From: Cyclobacteriaceae bacterium
GTDB taxonomy: Bacteria > Bacteroidota > Bacteroidia > Cytophagales > Cyclobacteriaceae
Length of the DNA: 8,185 nucleotides
Direction: 5' to 3'
Assembly (NCBI GenBank): GCA_025363495.1
Contig: JANYDR010000052.1
Location: 1-8,185, forward strand
How positions within the stretch are numbered: the stretch's first letter is position 1; each line of letters opens with the position of its first letter. The notes under the pieces were generated by a model. It did no database searches, was not told the origin of the DNA, and was given only the letters and a program-made list of their open reading frames with translations. The position numbers were made by a program, and so were the translations under genes. This document shows positions 1 through 6,235 of this stretch, piece by piece.

Positions 1-891
1 GGCATTGCTCCTGAAAACATGTTTGTATTCTGGGATTGGGTTGGCGGCCGTTATTCACTTTGGTCATCAATCGGTTTGTCTATTGCATGCACTATAGGAT
101 TTGAAAATTTTGTTCAATTGCTCGAGGGTGCGAATGCAATGGACAATCATTTTAAAAATGAACCGTTTGAGAAAAATATTCCGGTAATCCTTGCGCTATT
201 AGGAATCTGGTATTCTAATTTCTTTGATTCGCAGAGCGAGGCCATACTTCCCTATGATCAATATCTTCATCGCTTCGCCGCATACTTTCAGCAAGGCAAT
301 ATGGAGAGCAACGGAAAATCTGTAGATCGCAATGGTCAACCGGTTTTGTATCAGACCGGTCCGGTAATCTGGGGAGAGCCTGGCACTAATGGACAACATG
401 CTTTTTATCAATTGATCCATCAGGGTACAAAGGTGATTCCATGTGACTTCCTCGCTCCTGCGATTAGCCATAATCCAATGGGTGATCATCATTCAATTTT
501 ATTGTCGAACTTCTTTGCTCAAACAGAGGCACTCATGATGGGTAAGACTGAAGAAGAAGTCACGCACGAGTTGAAGAGCAAGGGTATGTCTGAGGAAGAG
601 ATTTCGTTCCAGGTTCCGTACCGTATTTTCTCTGGAAACAGACCTAGCAATTCATTCCTTTTTAAAATGCTAACACCTCGCACGCTGGGAAGCCTTGTGG
701 CAATGTATGAGCATAAAATTTTTGTACAGGGAGTAGTCTGGAACATCTTTAGTTTTGACCAGTGGGGTGTTGAATTAGGAAAGGTCCTCGCCAAGAAGAT
801 TCAGCCTGAATTGGCCTCCACGGCAGAGGTCACAACGCATGATTCTTCGACAAATGGCCTAATTAGCTATTTCAAACGGTTGAAAAGTTAG
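1..891 (+). CDS. pgi: Glucose-6-phosphate isomerase, C-terminal half (5' end outside window)
   Basis: Cytosolic enzyme interconverting glucose-6-phosphate and fructose-6-phosphate. The frame is open from base 1, so the gene starts left of the window; 296 residues are visible of a protein that is usually about 550. The ATG at 19 is internal: it lies inside the conserved block ending in DWVGGRYSLWSSIG, the first family signature. Further family landmarks are YDQYLHRFAAYFQQ with the following NMESNGK, and GPVIWGEPGTNGQHAFYQL, whose Glu (codon 376-378) corresponds to the catalytic base. GDHHSILLSN follows, and the second signature (GVVWNIFSFDQWGVELGK) carries the active-site Lys. The C-terminus HDSSTNGLI plus a short basic tail is typical, so the 3' end looks intact. 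It is followed after 41 nt by pfkA on the same strand, which catalyses the next glycolytic step, so the two are probably co-transcribed. Identification is very secure. Confidence 0.97.
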   Translation, partial: GIAPENMFVFWDWVGGRYSLWSSIGLSIACTIGFENFVQLLEGANAMDNHFKNEPFEKNIPVILALLGIWYSNFFDSQSEAILPYDQYLHRFAAYFQQGNMESNGKSVDRNGQPVLYQTGPVIWGEPGTNGQHAFYQLIHQGTKVIPCDFLAPAISHNPMGDHHSILLSNFFAQTEALMMGKTEEEVTHELKSKGMSEEEISFQVPYRIFSGNRPSNSFLFKMLTPRTLGSLVAMYEHKIFVQGVVWNIFSFDQWGVELGKVLAKKIQPELASTAEVTTHDSSTNGLISYFKRLKS

Positions 892-932
892 TTATTGAAA
901 AACCTGTATTCTCCCCTAATTTTAGCACTATT

Positions 933-1928
933 TTGGATTTGAAAGAGACAAAAATTTCGAAGATCGGGGTCTTTACCTCTGGTGGAGACGCTCCTGGAAT
1001 GAACGCTGCTATCCGTGCGGCTGTGAGAGCAAGCATCTATTACCAAAAGGAAGTATTTGGTATCATCCACGGCTATGAAGGGATGATAAAAGATGAAATC
1101 GTAAAGCTTGGCGCACGCTCGGTTGGAAATATATTACAGCGTGGAGGCACAATTCTAAAGTCAGCACGAAGCGATGGTTTCCGCCAAAAAGAAGGCCGCC
1201 AAAAAGCATTTGAGACCCTTAAGAAACATGGCATTGATGCATTGGTAGGGATCGGAGGCGATGGCACATTTACTGGCTTACATCATTTTTACGAAGAGTT
1301 TGGAATACCTTCAGTATGTATTCCCGGGACCATTGACAATGATATCAGTGGTACCGACTATACCATTGGATTTGATACAGCAACCAACACCGCGGTAGAA
1401 GCCATTGACAAGATCCGTGACACGGCTCTTTCACACAACCGGCTTTTCTTCATTGAAGTAATGGGCCGGCATTCCGGTTACATCGGATTGAACAGCGGGA
1501 TCGCGGGAGGAGCAGTAGCAATCATAATACCTGAAGAAAACTTATCATTCGATGAGTTATATTCTTTACTTGAACAGAGCGGTAAGACGAGCAAGAAATC
1601 AAGTCTTGTTGTTGTGGCGGAAGGATCAAAGATCGGAGGAGCAAACGATCTGGCGAGAATGGTTGCTGAGCGATCAAATTATTTTGATATAAAAGTTACT
1701 ATCCTGGGGCACCTTCAACGAGGTGGTGCTCCTACTTACTTTGACAGAGTATTGGCTAGTCGCATGGGAGTTTCCGCCGTTGAGGGCTTACTCAATGGTG
1801 AGAAGGATTCTATGGTTGGAATTTATAATAACAAAATTGTGTTTAATCCATTCGCGAGTATCATGAATGGACAGCATCATGAAATTGATCAGGAGTTGTT
1901 AAGGTTGGCTAAAATTTTATCTATTTAA
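933..1928 (+). CDS. pfkA: ATP-dependent 6-phosphofructokinase, TTG start
   Basis: Phosphorylates fructose-6-phosphate to fructose-1,6-bisphosphate, the committed step of glycolysis, in the cytosol. At 331 residues it is slightly longer than the usual ~320. Visible motifs: nucleotide loop SGGDAPGMNA (16-25), GGDGT (108-112), PGTIDND (131-137; D135 is the catalytic base), SHNR (167-170), MGRHSGY (177-183) and GHLQRGG (259-265). Gly111 and Gly132 occupy the two positions that in pyrophosphate-dependent enzymes are Asp and Lys, so ATP is the expected phosphoryl donor. Arg28 and Arg32 match E. coli effector-site Arg21 and Arg25, but the position of Arg54 is Glu55, so allosteric behaviour may differ. 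The frame has no ATG between the in-frame stop at 864-866 and Met23 inside the nucleotide loop, so a non-ATG start is required. TTG 933 is chosen; TTG 939 is the alternative. The ROK kinase follows after 6 nt. Confidence 0.95.
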   Translation: MDLKETKISKIGVFTSGGDAPGMNAAIRAAVRASIYYQKEVFGIIHGYEGMIKDEIVKLGARSVGNILQRGGTILKSARSDGFRQKEGRQKAFETLKKHGIDALVGIGGDGTFTGLHHFYEEFGIPSVCIPGTIDNDISGTDYTIGFDTATNTAVEAIDKIRDTALSHNRLFFIEVMGRHSGYIGLNSGIAGGAVAIIIPEENLSFDELYSLLEQSGKTSKKSSLVVVAEGSKIGGANDLARMVAERSNYFDIKVTILGHLQRGGAPTYFDRVLASRMGVSAVEGLLNGEKDSMVGIYNNKIVFNPFASIMNGQHHEIDQELLRLAKILSI

Positions 1929-1934
1929 GTTACT

Positions 1935-2912
1935 ATGAAAGAACTAACAGTAGGTATTGACATCGGCGGAACGAATACCAAATTTGGAGTTGTGGACCGC
2001 GAAGGTAAAGTATATCACCAGGCAAACATCGTCACCACTGACTATGAAGAGTTTAATGACTTCTTCGATGCGATGGCAGATGCCTTACGCGAAGGAATTA
2101 ATTTCCTTCCAGCCGATTCACGAATTGTTGGAATTGGTATTGGAGCGGCTAATGGCAATTACTATAAAGGCACCATTGAACGAGCTACAAACCTTAAATG
2201 GAAAGGTGTATTACCGTTGGCGAAAATGTTTTCAGATGAATTTGGAATTCCCTGCATACTAACCAACGATGCGAATGCCGCAGCTGTTGGCGAAATGATC
2301 TACGGCCATGCCAAAGGCATGAAGGATTTTGTAGTGATCACGCTGGGTACAGGGCTTGGAAGTGGATTTGTCTGCGGTGGATTGTTATTGAATGGACACC
2401 ACGGCATTGCAGGCGAGCTTGGTCATACATCTGTGAATCCGGCAGGACGCTATTGCAATTGTGGAAAACGTGGTTGCCTGGAGACGTATGTTTCAGCTAC
2501 CGGCATAAAGAGAACTGTCTATAAGCTTCTTGCTGATCACCTGGAACCCAGTGAGTTACGAGGTATCAGCTTTGAAGATCTTAATACAAAAATGATTTCA
2601 GAAGCCGCTAACCGTGGTGATATAGTTGCAAAAGAGGCGTTCGAATATACAGGCAGAATTTTGGGAATGAAACTGGCTGACACAGTAGTTCATACAGATC
2701 CACAGGCGATATTTTTATTTGGAGGACTGGCACTTGCTGGTGATCTTATTTTTAAGCCAACGCTTTATCATATGGAGCAAAACCTGATGCCGCTTTTCCG
2801 TGGCAAGGTTAAAATTTTACCTTCGGCTATGCAAAACCAGGCTGCCCCTATTTTGGGAGCCAGCAGTTTGGTGTGGGATTATTTAGAGAAGACGAAGGAA
2901 GCAATAGCTTAG
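1935..2912 (+). CDS. ROK-family sugar kinase, probable glucokinase
   Basis: Probable cytosolic ATP:hexose 6-phosphotransferase feeding glucose into the pathway encoded just upstream. The 325 residues match normal ROK length. The N-terminal phosphate-binding loop is DIGGTNTKFG (9-18). LTNDANAAAVGE (109-120) carries the catalytic Asp112, and GTGLGSG (138-144) is the second phosphate-binding segment. GELGH (160-164) supplies Glu161 and the zinc ligand His164, and CNCGKRGCLE (174-183) supplies Cys174, Cys176 and Cys181, so the structural zinc site is complete. FGGLALAGD (262-270) is the adenosine-binding region. No N-terminal helix-turn-helix is present, so it is a kinase rather than a ROK repressor of the NagC/XylR type. 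It starts with ATG 6 nt after the pfkA stop, which implies translational coupling. Glucose is inferred as substrate from context; fructose, N-acetylglucosamine or another hexose cannot be excluded from sequence. Confidence 0.9.
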   Translation: MKELTVGIDIGGTNTKFGVVDREGKVYHQANIVTTDYEEFNDFFDAMADALREGINFLPADSRIVGIGIGAANGNYYKGTIERATNLKWKGVLPLAKMFSDEFGIPCILTNDANAAAVGEMIYGHAKGMKDFVVITLGTGLGSGFVCGGLLLNGHHGIAGELGHTSVNPAGRYCNCGKRGCLETYVSATGIKRTVYKLLADHLEPSELRGISFEDLNTKMISEAANRGDIVAKEAFEYTGRILGMKLADTVVHTDPQAIFLFGGLALAGDLIFKPTLYHMEQNLMPLFRGKVKILPSAMQNQAAPILGASSLVWDYLEKTKEAIA

Positions 2913-2979
2913 TTCAATTATGAGTTATAAATTATGAATGCCGGGACCTTTCAACTGATTCCTTCAATCTTAATATCCA

Positions 2980-3010
2980 GACTACTAATCTGCAGAGCAA
3001 ATTAATAGTC
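2980..3010. terminator. Weak hairpin between convergent transcripts
   Basis: Two 10-nt arms (2980-2989 and 3001-3010) pair with a single mismatch around an 11-nt loop. The hairpin sits 67 nt past the ROK kinase stop and 12 nt past the reconstructed PIN-toxin stop, so it could end both converging transcripts. The stem is AT-rich and no clean T-tract follows on either strand, so this is only a weak candidate. The rest of 2913-3022 shows no gene. Two copies of AATTATGA (2916-2923 and 2930-2937) lie just after the ROK stop. Confidence 0.22.
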
Positions 3011-3022
3011 CATCCGAATAAT

Positions 3023-3414
3023 TTAAATAAAATTAGTTACCGTAATAATTTGGATTCCTTTAAAAGGGTGGAGTGATAGCAAGTCCCCATCTCTGGTAAC
3101 AATTGCCACAGCGCCCACTGCTTACAGCAAGTTCTAAAAACATATTGTCTTTTGGATCTCGGCAGACTGTAATTCTTGCGGTTGGTGCAACCGACTTGGT
3201 GAGTTGCAAAAAGTTGCTAAGAAAATCAACCTTATCTTCACCTTTAATATATTTCTGTAGCCTCGGTTTCTCAAGTGTGGCGGCAAGTTCCATAAAAATC
3301 TCGTCAGAGCGTACCAACTGGCCTTTACGTTGTCCTACTTCAAATGCCTGTCGGCACATTCCTTCCCCCAGGGGCTGCACTGATCAGTACATTGGTATCA
3401 AACACAAAGACCAC
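3023..3414 (-). pseudogene. PIN-domain toxin (COG1569-like) with two +1 frameshifts
   Basis: Remnant, or mis-sequenced copy, of a VapC-like PIN-domain endoribonuclease, the toxin half of a type II toxin-antitoxin pair. Reading from GTG 3414 gives MVFVFDTNVLISA, the PIN start with its first acidic residue (Asp6), but this frame ends at TGA 3342-3340. The middle part (CRQAFEVGQRKGQLV through ITVCRDPKDNMFLELAVSSG) lies in the next frame. The end (AIVTRDGDLLSLHPFKGIQI) lies in a third frame that stops at TAA 3025-3023. Removing one G from the run at 3365-3369 and one from 3114-3116 restores 129 residues with all expected acidic positions: Asp6, Glu42, Asp85/Asp88, Asp108/Asp110. The GTG directly abuts the stop codon of the upstream antitoxin. 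The longest single-frame piece, 3380-3060, lacks both ends of the domain and should not be read as a complete protein. A homopolymer assembly error is the main alternative to real decay. Confidence 0.85.
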
Positions 3415-3621
3415 TTAGTCATCTTCTAATAAATCCTCGAGTTTGTCCAAAGACAAACCCTGACGCTTTGCATATTCCGCCATATCATCCATTACCTGTG
3501 GCAGAGTTCTCTTTGAGCGCGTCACAAATGCCTGGATGATGATAGAGAGAGCATTCTTCTCTCTATCAGAAAGCATAACAATTAGCTGTTCGGTTTCCGG
3601 TGATACTGGCAATGAAATCAT
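3415..3621 (-). CDS. Putative antitoxin of the PIN-toxin pair
   Basis: Small acidic-tailed protein of 68 residues from ATG 3621; a TTG at 3645 would add eight residues and is less likely. It begins MISLPVSPETEQLIVML, continues with the helix-rich SDREKNALSIIIQAF and a basic patch (TRSKRTL), and ends in a Leu/Asp/Glu-rich tail. This is the layout of short antitoxins, with an N-terminal dimer and DNA-binding part and a C-terminal toxin-wrapping part, but I recognise no specific antitoxin family. The assignment rests mainly on position: its TAA (3417-3415) is immediately followed by the GTG of the PIN toxin, the usual antitoxin-first operon order. The reading frame is intact although the toxin frame is broken. 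A promoter match lies upstream, with a small palindrome that could serve autoregulation. Role confidence is moderate; that it is a gene is likely. Confidence 0.68.
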   Translation of the reverse strand: MISLPVSPETEQLIVMLSDREKNALSIIIQAFVTRSKRTLPQVMDDMAEYAKRQGLSLDKLEDLLEDD

Positions 3622-3667
3622 GACATGCAATATTTTTCTCGACAAAAGAAAGAACTAATCTATTTCT

Positions 3668-3688
3668 TAATTCAAAGATAGTGAATTA
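3668..3688. promoter_or_regulatory. Possible operator palindrome over the -7 box
   Basis: TAATTC (3668-3673) and GAATTA (3683-3688) are perfect inverted 6-mers separated by 9 nt that contain most of the -7 box. Type II antitoxins commonly bind palindromes overlapping their own promoter, so this could be the autoregulatory operator. Six AT-rich base pairs can arise by chance, so the call is weak. Confidence 0.22.
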
Positions 3689-3705
3689 CCAATACTCAAA
3701 ACAAA
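3673..3705 (-). promoter_or_regulatory. Bacteroidota-type promoter of the toxin-antitoxin pair
   Basis: On the minus strand TATCTTTG (3680-3673) is an exact match to the Bacteroidota -7 consensus TAnnTTTG. A TTTG (3705-3702) lies 21 nt upstream, suitable as the -33 element. Transcription would begin near 3666, giving a leader of about 45 nt before the antitoxin ATG at 3621. The gap between the GH57 gene and the antitoxin (3622-3727) holds nothing else that I can recognise. Confidence 0.5.
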
Positions 3706-3727
3706 CCAATTCAGATCTCCTGAATTA

Positions 3728-6127
3728 TTACTCCACCTTCACACCCAGATTATCTCCCAGCAACGAAAACTGTTCCAGCCACTCAGCATTCAGCCCACTA
3801 TGAGCACTCTCTTTATGTTCAAGAGACATCTTGAAATATAAATTCTGACTGAGATATGAATTTGGCTCAAGTTTAAATTTTGCGAGAATTGGAAAAAGGC
3901 GATTCAGTCTTTGGATACGTTTCAAATTATCACGTTCCATACTTACCCGTTGCAATTCCTTATAAATACTTTCTCCTGCAAGGCGTTCCACCTTTCCAGG
4001 ATCTTCTATACTGAGGCTCCAGCGATCAATCTCACTTACAATACGCTCGAGTGTTTTTATATTGATTCTGTCTGGCTGAAAGCATTTCAGTAAATCAGCA
4101 TTGAGAATATATTCAAATGTTGACTTGTAAGCATTGGGAATAGGAATGTCATTATTTGATAACGCATTGACCAATGGGTAATCGCGATTGTAGGTTCGTC
4201 GTAATGAACTCTCAAGGTCTTCCATGCCTTCCTTGGCGATGGTATCTAATATTTTCCGTTTCTCTTCCTTGAACAAAGACCAGATAGAATATTTTTCCGG
4301 GCCAAAATAGGTTTGCATGATGCTTATCACATCACCTAAACGGCCATCCTCAAAAGCATCAACCATCCGCGACTGCATACCGGCAAACTTATCCAACTCA
4401 ATGTCCAGTGAAAGATTACCTATCAAATCATGCTTTCCCAAATAAATAACAGCAAATGCAAATCGCTTTTCGGACCTCGTGACCAGTGATTTTACCCGTG
4501 TAATGCCCAATACCAGTTTTTGCTCGCCCGCTTCTTTCTTTACAAAGAACTCGTTGACTGCCTGGTAATTGAATAGTGGCAAATTCTCTGGCTCTTCTTC
4601 AAATACGGAAGAGACTGCATAGTGCATCCCTACCCTTGATAGATTGGTCTTGGACGGAAGTACGAGCTTGCGATAGACATTCGCACCATTTTCGTATGCA
4701 GCCATATTGCTTGGGGCTTGTTCCAATCGGACTAAAAATTCTCCTTCGAGGTCCTGATCGGTTAACTGCTTTGACAGCTGAATAGCGCGGCAAGCGTATT
4801 GAATGACCTGAACCGTTTCAATGCCTGATATCTCGTCAAAGAACCAGCCACAACTTGTATACATCAGCATCGCATGACGCTGCATCTCCATTAATCTCAA
4901 TGCTTTATTGATATCTACATTTTCGGTAGCCTGATCTTTAATAAATCGTTTTACCTTGTCATCGGTTCGTTTTAAAATAATTTTAATGTATTCATTTCTG
5001 GCTTCCCAGGGATTGCGAAAAATCTTACCACCTTCTTCTTCGAAAATTCTACTCAATGCATCACGAAGCCAATCAAGAGTTTCCCGCAAAGGTTTTCTCC
5101 ATGTCTGTGTATAACCAGGCTTACCAGAATTACATCCACAATTGCTACGCCAGCGCTCAATACCATGAACACAACTCCATGAGCTGTTCTCAATTATCTG
5201 TGCTTCATGGTCTGGTGGAAACCTGGCAATAAAAGAGGCGTAATTCATCAGATCTACATCCGGCAATTTTTCAATGTAATCAAGGGCGAATGCAAGAGCC
5301 ATATCACCGTGCTTGTGATGGTGACCATACGTCTCTCCATCGGTAGCTATATTTACCAACTGTGGCGATGAATCTTTATCAAACGAACCCAACAATCGTT
5401 CTGCAAATCCTTTACCGTCATATAATAATCCATTGAAAGCAACACCTTGTGCGATGTTGCCATCATAGAAAAACAAAACGATGCTTTTACCGGATGGCAA
5501 ATTGCACCGGTAAGCTTTACGGGTGTCAACGGTTTGGTCATTCACTTCTTTCCATTGCTCCTGCCCTACACCTCTGATAGCTTTTGCCTGTCTGGGTGCA
5601 AGAACGGTGAATTTGATTCCTTGTTCGGCAAGAATTTCAAGTGACTCCGTATCGACTGCAGTCTCTGCCAGCCACATACCTTCGGGCTTGCGCTTAAACC
5701 TTCGTTCGAAGTCTCGGATTCCCCAGATTACCTGTGTTTCTTTATCTCTTCGATTCGCCAATGGCATGATCATGTGATTGAATACCTGCGCCATTGCAGA
5801 ACCATGTCCTTCAAACTTATCTACGCTTTCTCTATCCGCATCCAATATGGCTTTATAGGTAGGCTTGTCATACACTTCCATCCAGGACAGGAGTGTTGGA
5901 CCAAAGTTGAAACTAATGCGGGAGTAGTTGTTACTTATGTTTTTAATGACCCCGCCAACTTTGTCAAGAATGCGTGAAGCAGTATTGGGTGCATAACACT
6001 CCGCACTGATTCTTTCATTCCAGTCGTGATATGGATGGGCAGTATCCTGGATTTCTATAATTTCCAACCAGGCATTTTCGCGGGGTGGCTGGTAAAAATG
6101 ACCGTGAATGCAGATGTACTTGTTCAA
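3728..6127 (-). CDS. Glycoside hydrolase family 57 protein with DUF3536-type C-terminal half, TTG start
   Basis: Probable cytosolic alpha-glucan-acting enzyme (alpha-amylase or glucanotransferase-like) of 799 residues without a signal peptide. The N-terminal GH57 barrel is clear: HGHFYQPP (8-15) is motif 1, GMWLAETA (150-157) carries the likely nucleophile Glu155, ATDGETYGHHHKHGD (261-275) carries the likely acid/base Asp263, and ENSSWSCVHGIERW (313-326) with Cys319, Cys330 and Cys332 forms the next conserved block. From roughly residue 400 the protein is helix-rich, matching in position and style the DUF3536 region that accompanies this GH57 subgroup; no function is established for that domain to my knowledge. 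The start is TTG 6127: an in-frame TAA lies five codons upstream, no ATG is available, and MNKYICIHGHFYQPP is the normal family N-terminus. It lies 108 nt downstream of glgB on the same strand, separated by a strong inverted repeat. Substrate and reaction are not determined by sequence; glycogen or maltodextrin is inferred from glgB. Confidence 0.93.
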   Translation of the reverse strand: MNKYICIHGHFYQPPRENAWLEIIEIQDTAHPYHDWNERISAECYAPNTASRILDKVGGVIKNISNNYSRISFNFGPTLLSWMEVYDKPTYKAILDADRESVDKFEGHGSAMAQVFNHMIMPLANRRDKETQVIWGIRDFERRFKRKPEGMWLAETAVDTESLEILAEQGIKFTVLAPRQAKAIRGVGQEQWKEVNDQTVDTRKAYRCNLPSGKSIVLFFYDGNIAQGVAFNGLLYDGKGFAERLLGSFDKDSSPQLVNIATDGETYGHHHKHGDMALAFALDYIEKLPDVDLMNYASFIARFPPDHEAQIIENSSWSCVHGIERWRSNCGCNSGKPGYTQTWRKPLRETLDWLRDALSRIFEEEGGKIFRNPWEARNEYIKIILKRTDDKVKRFIKDQATENVDINKALRLMEMQRHAMLMYTSCGWFFDEISGIETVQVIQYACRAIQLSKQLTDQDLEGEFLVRLEQAPSNMAAYENGANVYRKLVLPSKTNLSRVGMHYAVSSVFEEEPENLPLFNYQAVNEFFVKKEAGEQKLVLGITRVKSLVTRSEKRFAFAVIYLGKHDLIGNLSLDIELDKFAGMQSRMVDAFEDGRLGDVISIMQTYFGPEKYSIWSLFKEEKRKILDTIAKEGMEDLESSLRRTYNRDYPLVNALSNNDIPIPNAYKSTFEYILNADLLKCFQPDRINIKTLERIVSEIDRWSLSIEDPGKVERLAGESIYKELQRVSMERDNLKRIQRLNRLFPILAKFKLEPNSYLSQNLYFKMSLEHKESAHSGLNAEWLEQFSLLGDNLGVKVE

Positions 6128-6171
6128 TGAAATGTGAAATTACTGGACCTGTCTAAAAATTAAATATTACG

Positions 6172-6231
6172 ATTCGGTGATTCGTTAATTCGATGGTGGG
6201 TCCATATCACCGAATTAACGAATCACCGAAT
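6172..6231. repeat. 24-bp inverted repeat built of 8-nt units, possible glgB terminator
   Basis: Arms 6172-6195 and 6208-6231 are complementary at 23 of 24 positions around a 12-nt loop; the outer 21 bp pair perfectly. Each arm is three tandem 8-mers: ATTCGGTG, ATTCGTTA, ATTCGATG on the plus strand and ATTCGGTG, ATTCGTTA, ATTCGGTG on the minus strand. The element begins 4 nt past the glgB stop codon. On the minus strand a T-rich TTTAATTTTT (6164-6155) follows 7 nt beyond the stem, so it may terminate or attenuate glgB transcription, or stabilise its 3' end. The unit structure looks more like a dispersed intergenic repeat than a plain terminator. Confidence 0.75.
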
Positions 6232-6235
6232 TAAT

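Noticed and set aside
1957..2262. 101-codon plus-strand frame inside the ROK kinase
   Set aside because: It overlaps conserved ROK motifs in another frame and resembles no protein family.
2916..2937. Two AATTATGA copies 14 nt apart after the ROK gene
   Set aside because: Only two short AT-rich copies; no array or CRISPR structure, so only noted under the nearby hairpin.
3060..3380. Complete 106-residue gene starting at GTG 3380
   Set aside because: It lacks the DTN start and the TRDGD end of the PIN domain, both of which are found in adjacent frames, so it is a fragment of the frameshifted gene.
3023..3414. Programmed ribosomal frameshifting in the PIN gene
   Set aside because: Two independent +1 events in one short toxin gene, without a slippery stop context, are much less likely than indels or homopolymer errors.
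3103..3429. 108-codon plus-strand frame over the PIN toxin
   Set aside because: The minus strand encodes recognisable PIN motifs across the same bases; the plus-strand translation is low-complexity and Ser-rich with no family resemblance.
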